A stretch of 64,000 bases of DNA from Syngnathus acus (Eukaryota > Chordata > Actinopteri > Syngnathiformes > Syngnathidae), in NCBI RefSeq assembly GCF_901709675.1, contig NC_051088.1:14363693-14427692 (forward strand). The letters run 5' to 3'. The position numbers and the translations under genes are program-made. Below, piece by piece: positions 61,742 through 64,000 of the stretch (its first letter is position 1; each line of letters starts with the position of its first letter). Below the pieces are notes generated by a model. The model ran no database searches. It had not been told where the DNA came from and saw only the letters and a program-made list of their open reading frames with translations.

Positions 61742-63657
61742 GTGAGTGTCATTGTTTCTATTATTGATTTGCTCTCCTCCAATGGAAGAATGATGATTGG
61801 ATGACCACAGTTCTTGGAATTCCTCATTTGAAATGATATAAAAAACCTTACAAGAGGTTGAGTCGATAATGCTGAGGAGCACAATTTTTGGTCTGACTGT
61901 TTTTAACAAATTATTAGGGGCATAATTCAAAATGGATTTTTTTATTTCTCTATCACATCATGTTTTTGGGGTATCCTGTTTTCTTAAAAAATATTAAATA
62001 AATGTGAATAACACAAAGAAGAATAGTTACAAGCTTTTCAAAATGCATAAAACAAAATAACTTATCACGATATTCCCATAGTTACAAGCTTTTCAAATTG
62101 AACAAATGCATAAAATGAAATAATTTATCATGATATTCCCATTGTTACAAGGTTTTGAGGAAAGCCAGTACTTTTTTGAAAGTACTGACCTATTGGAAGC
62201 CGCATACACCTCTGCACTGTCACAATTTTATACGAGTCCAATCGTAATTTTTATTATCAGGTAGACTGTGGATTTTTGGAAATCAGCAAATCAATTTTTG
62301 TTTCACTCAGCATAAAAATTCAATTCAGCAGATTTTTTTTTTAAATTATTCCCCAGTCTAATCATGCCTGGAATTTCATGAATTCAATTAAACAGGAATT
62401 GTGTAATTTATGGATCACTTTCTCTTGTGATCATTCTTTAACTTGAATTTATCCACTCCAAAATATTTTTCCTATGTAGCCAAAGTAGGCTCCTTCCTGA
62501 GAGTGTAGCTGGTTATACCGTGAGTTATTCAAGTTCTTTTGAATATTTTAAACACTCATTTACTTGTCAGCACAATGACTGCAGCAGCTCTATTCTAAAT
62601 TTAGAGGCCATTCTGTCCCAAGGTTAAAATCACTTTTAGAGCCAGAGGAGCTTAAAAGGATGATTCGGTTCAAAGTATGGTGATAACAGATGGTAATGGT
62701 TTGGATGTGGTCAGTAACTCGAAATTCTACCAGAATACCCTCGAGCAACTTAGAGGCCAGGACCAGAAATCCACTATTATTACTTCAAATGCCTTTTAAA
62801 GCGAGACCATGCCGGTATCTGTATTCAAACAAAGAAAATGACATTTAGTTGTTTTAACATTAAGTGGTTTAAGAAGAAGCCCGCACACAAATGTCCATAG
62901 TGGGATGTCAACAACCCACAGCAAGCCATTAAGTCCCCACACAGGCAACCCTGCAGGTTCTTGTGACGTTTACTATCTGCTATGGTTACAGAAGCTGTTT
63001 GCAGGAGCGACAAAGGCATGATCTCACCCACTGTTTTGGGACACAACCGGTGGAATTTTCCTTGCGCATAAGATAGCCTATCTCGTTGACCCACATCGCT
63101 TGACTATTTACACAAATACAGTGCAACACTTCCAGATATGCAGCAAACACCTGTACTCGAGGTGCTTTCCCTTTGAGTGTGTGCTTATGTGCGTGTGTGT
63201 CATTAGGTAGATAATCCTGGTTAAATGTCTTGTCTCTCACTCGGGTGTCGGTTAACTTGAGTTTAATGTTTCACCACTGAGGTGGCGAGAGCTAATGCCT
63301 GATATTAATACTGCCTACTCAGCTTTCTGAAGAAATTCAATTCCGTAAGCATATCCGCTCTCATGCTTTTAGTCCGTTGGAAGAGAAATTGTAAACAGTA
63401 ATAGCTAGTCATGACAGAATTTAGAGAGCATCCGTTTTTTGAGCAATAAAAACAATGAAACAGTTTTTGCCGTATTTTCTGTAGTTCAGTGGATATTGTG
63501 CTGCTCCTCCTAGTTTGTGCATCTCGGCCACCTGGGGGCAATATAGTGATACATTACACGGTAACATAACTAAACTCAATAAGCTACAATAATATCAATA
63601 GTTCTTCGCAGTGGATAAAGAATTATTCCGCGAGAATTTCTAGATTATCTGTCGACA
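61742..63657. other. Intronic or intergenic sequence, no gene seen
   Basis: AT-rich. A roughly 70-base segment is tandemly repeated at about 62025-62145 ('gttacaagcttttcaaa', 'ttatcatgatattcccat'). No exon or RNA gene is recognisable. Confidence 0.5.
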
Positions 63658-63961
63658 TACACTACCGTTCAAAAGTTTGGGGTCACAAAATTGTTTGGGT
63701 GACCCCAAACTTTTGAACGGTAGTGTAAATATTATTATAATAAAATATTATGAATTAAATATTATAAATTATATCTTATATTTGTATAAGATTATAAAAA
63801 ATCTATGAATATAAGTATACATATATATTATAAGATTTTTTACACAGAAGATTATATATATAATCTATAAATAATTATCTAAATAAATATATACACTACC
63901 GTTCAAAAGTTTGGGGTCACCCAAACAATTTTGTGACCCCAAACTTTTGAACGGTAGTGTA
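63658..63961. mobile_element. Pair of palindromic MITE units in inverted arrangement
   Basis: Units 63660-63725 and 63894-63959 are each 66 bases: 27-base perfect arms starting CACTACCGTTCAAAAG around a 12-base loop, flanked by TA. The loop of the second unit is the exact reverse complement of the first, so the two units are also perfect inverted copies of each other. The 168 bases between are nearly pure A+T. The terminus is very common in fish and fits a Tc1/mariner-type MITE. Confidence 0.8.
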
Positions 63962-64000
63962 TGTTGCTCCAAAATTTGTGTTAAACTATCCATTGTTTAA

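Overview
This is a vertebrate window, almost certainly a teleost fish. Genes are split by GT-AG introns into exons of about 30-350 bases. Exon order and residues match vertebrate kinase, BTB-kelch, SLC26, SLC6 and P4HTM families. The non-coding DNA carries repeats typical of fish genomes: Tc1-like and hAT-like miniature elements, a SINE-like family whose consensus contains 'gggagaacatgcaaactcca', and many microsatellites. Exons were placed by eye from splice consensus, reading frame and family knowledge. In the four complete multi-exon genes and the two transporter copies the summed exon lengths are exact multiples of three. The species cannot be named.

Layout. 1-7948 (-): NUAK-family kinase, C-terminal end cut by the window edge. 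9084-12370 (-): kbtbd12, complete, 613 aa. 12371-16103: gene-free spacer. 16104-22394 (+): slc26a6-like anion exchanger, 19 coding exons, 776 aa. 24080-27919 (-): slc6a8-like creatine transporter copy 1, 639 aa, with a leader exon near 28434-28680. 29200-29888 (+): decayed relic of the slc26a6 3' end. 30798-43191 (-): second creatine transporter copy, 681 aa. 45680-49058 (-): p4htm, complete, 509 aa. 51028-51273 (-): unrecognised small ORF with a signal-peptide-like start. 55892-57639 (+): first two coding exons of a PCTAIRE kinase, best match CDK16. A further candidate first exon lies at 61576-61741.

The central event is a tandem duplication. slc26a6 and slc6a8 copy 1 converge tail to tail. 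A second block repeats that order, but its slc26a6 part survives only as fragments of the last coding exons and 3' UTR, while its slc6a8 remains intact. The two transporters then diverged. Copy 2 has a longer extracellular loop 2, a start codon moved to a small upstream exon, and an alternative C-terminus. A 131-base tract including an entire intron is identical between them, suggesting gene conversion. Both leaders keep a 15-codon upstream ORF, MRFFRLTFKCFVD(G/C)F, with conserved start and stop in poorly conserved surroundings. This is the strongest candidate for an under-described regulatory system here.

Functionally the window mixes signalling kinases (NUAK, PCTAIRE), membrane transport (anion exchange, creatine uptake), an ER transmembrane prolyl hydroxylase and a kelch-type ubiquitin ligase adaptor. 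Apart from the duplicated transporter block there is no sign that the genes act in one pathway.
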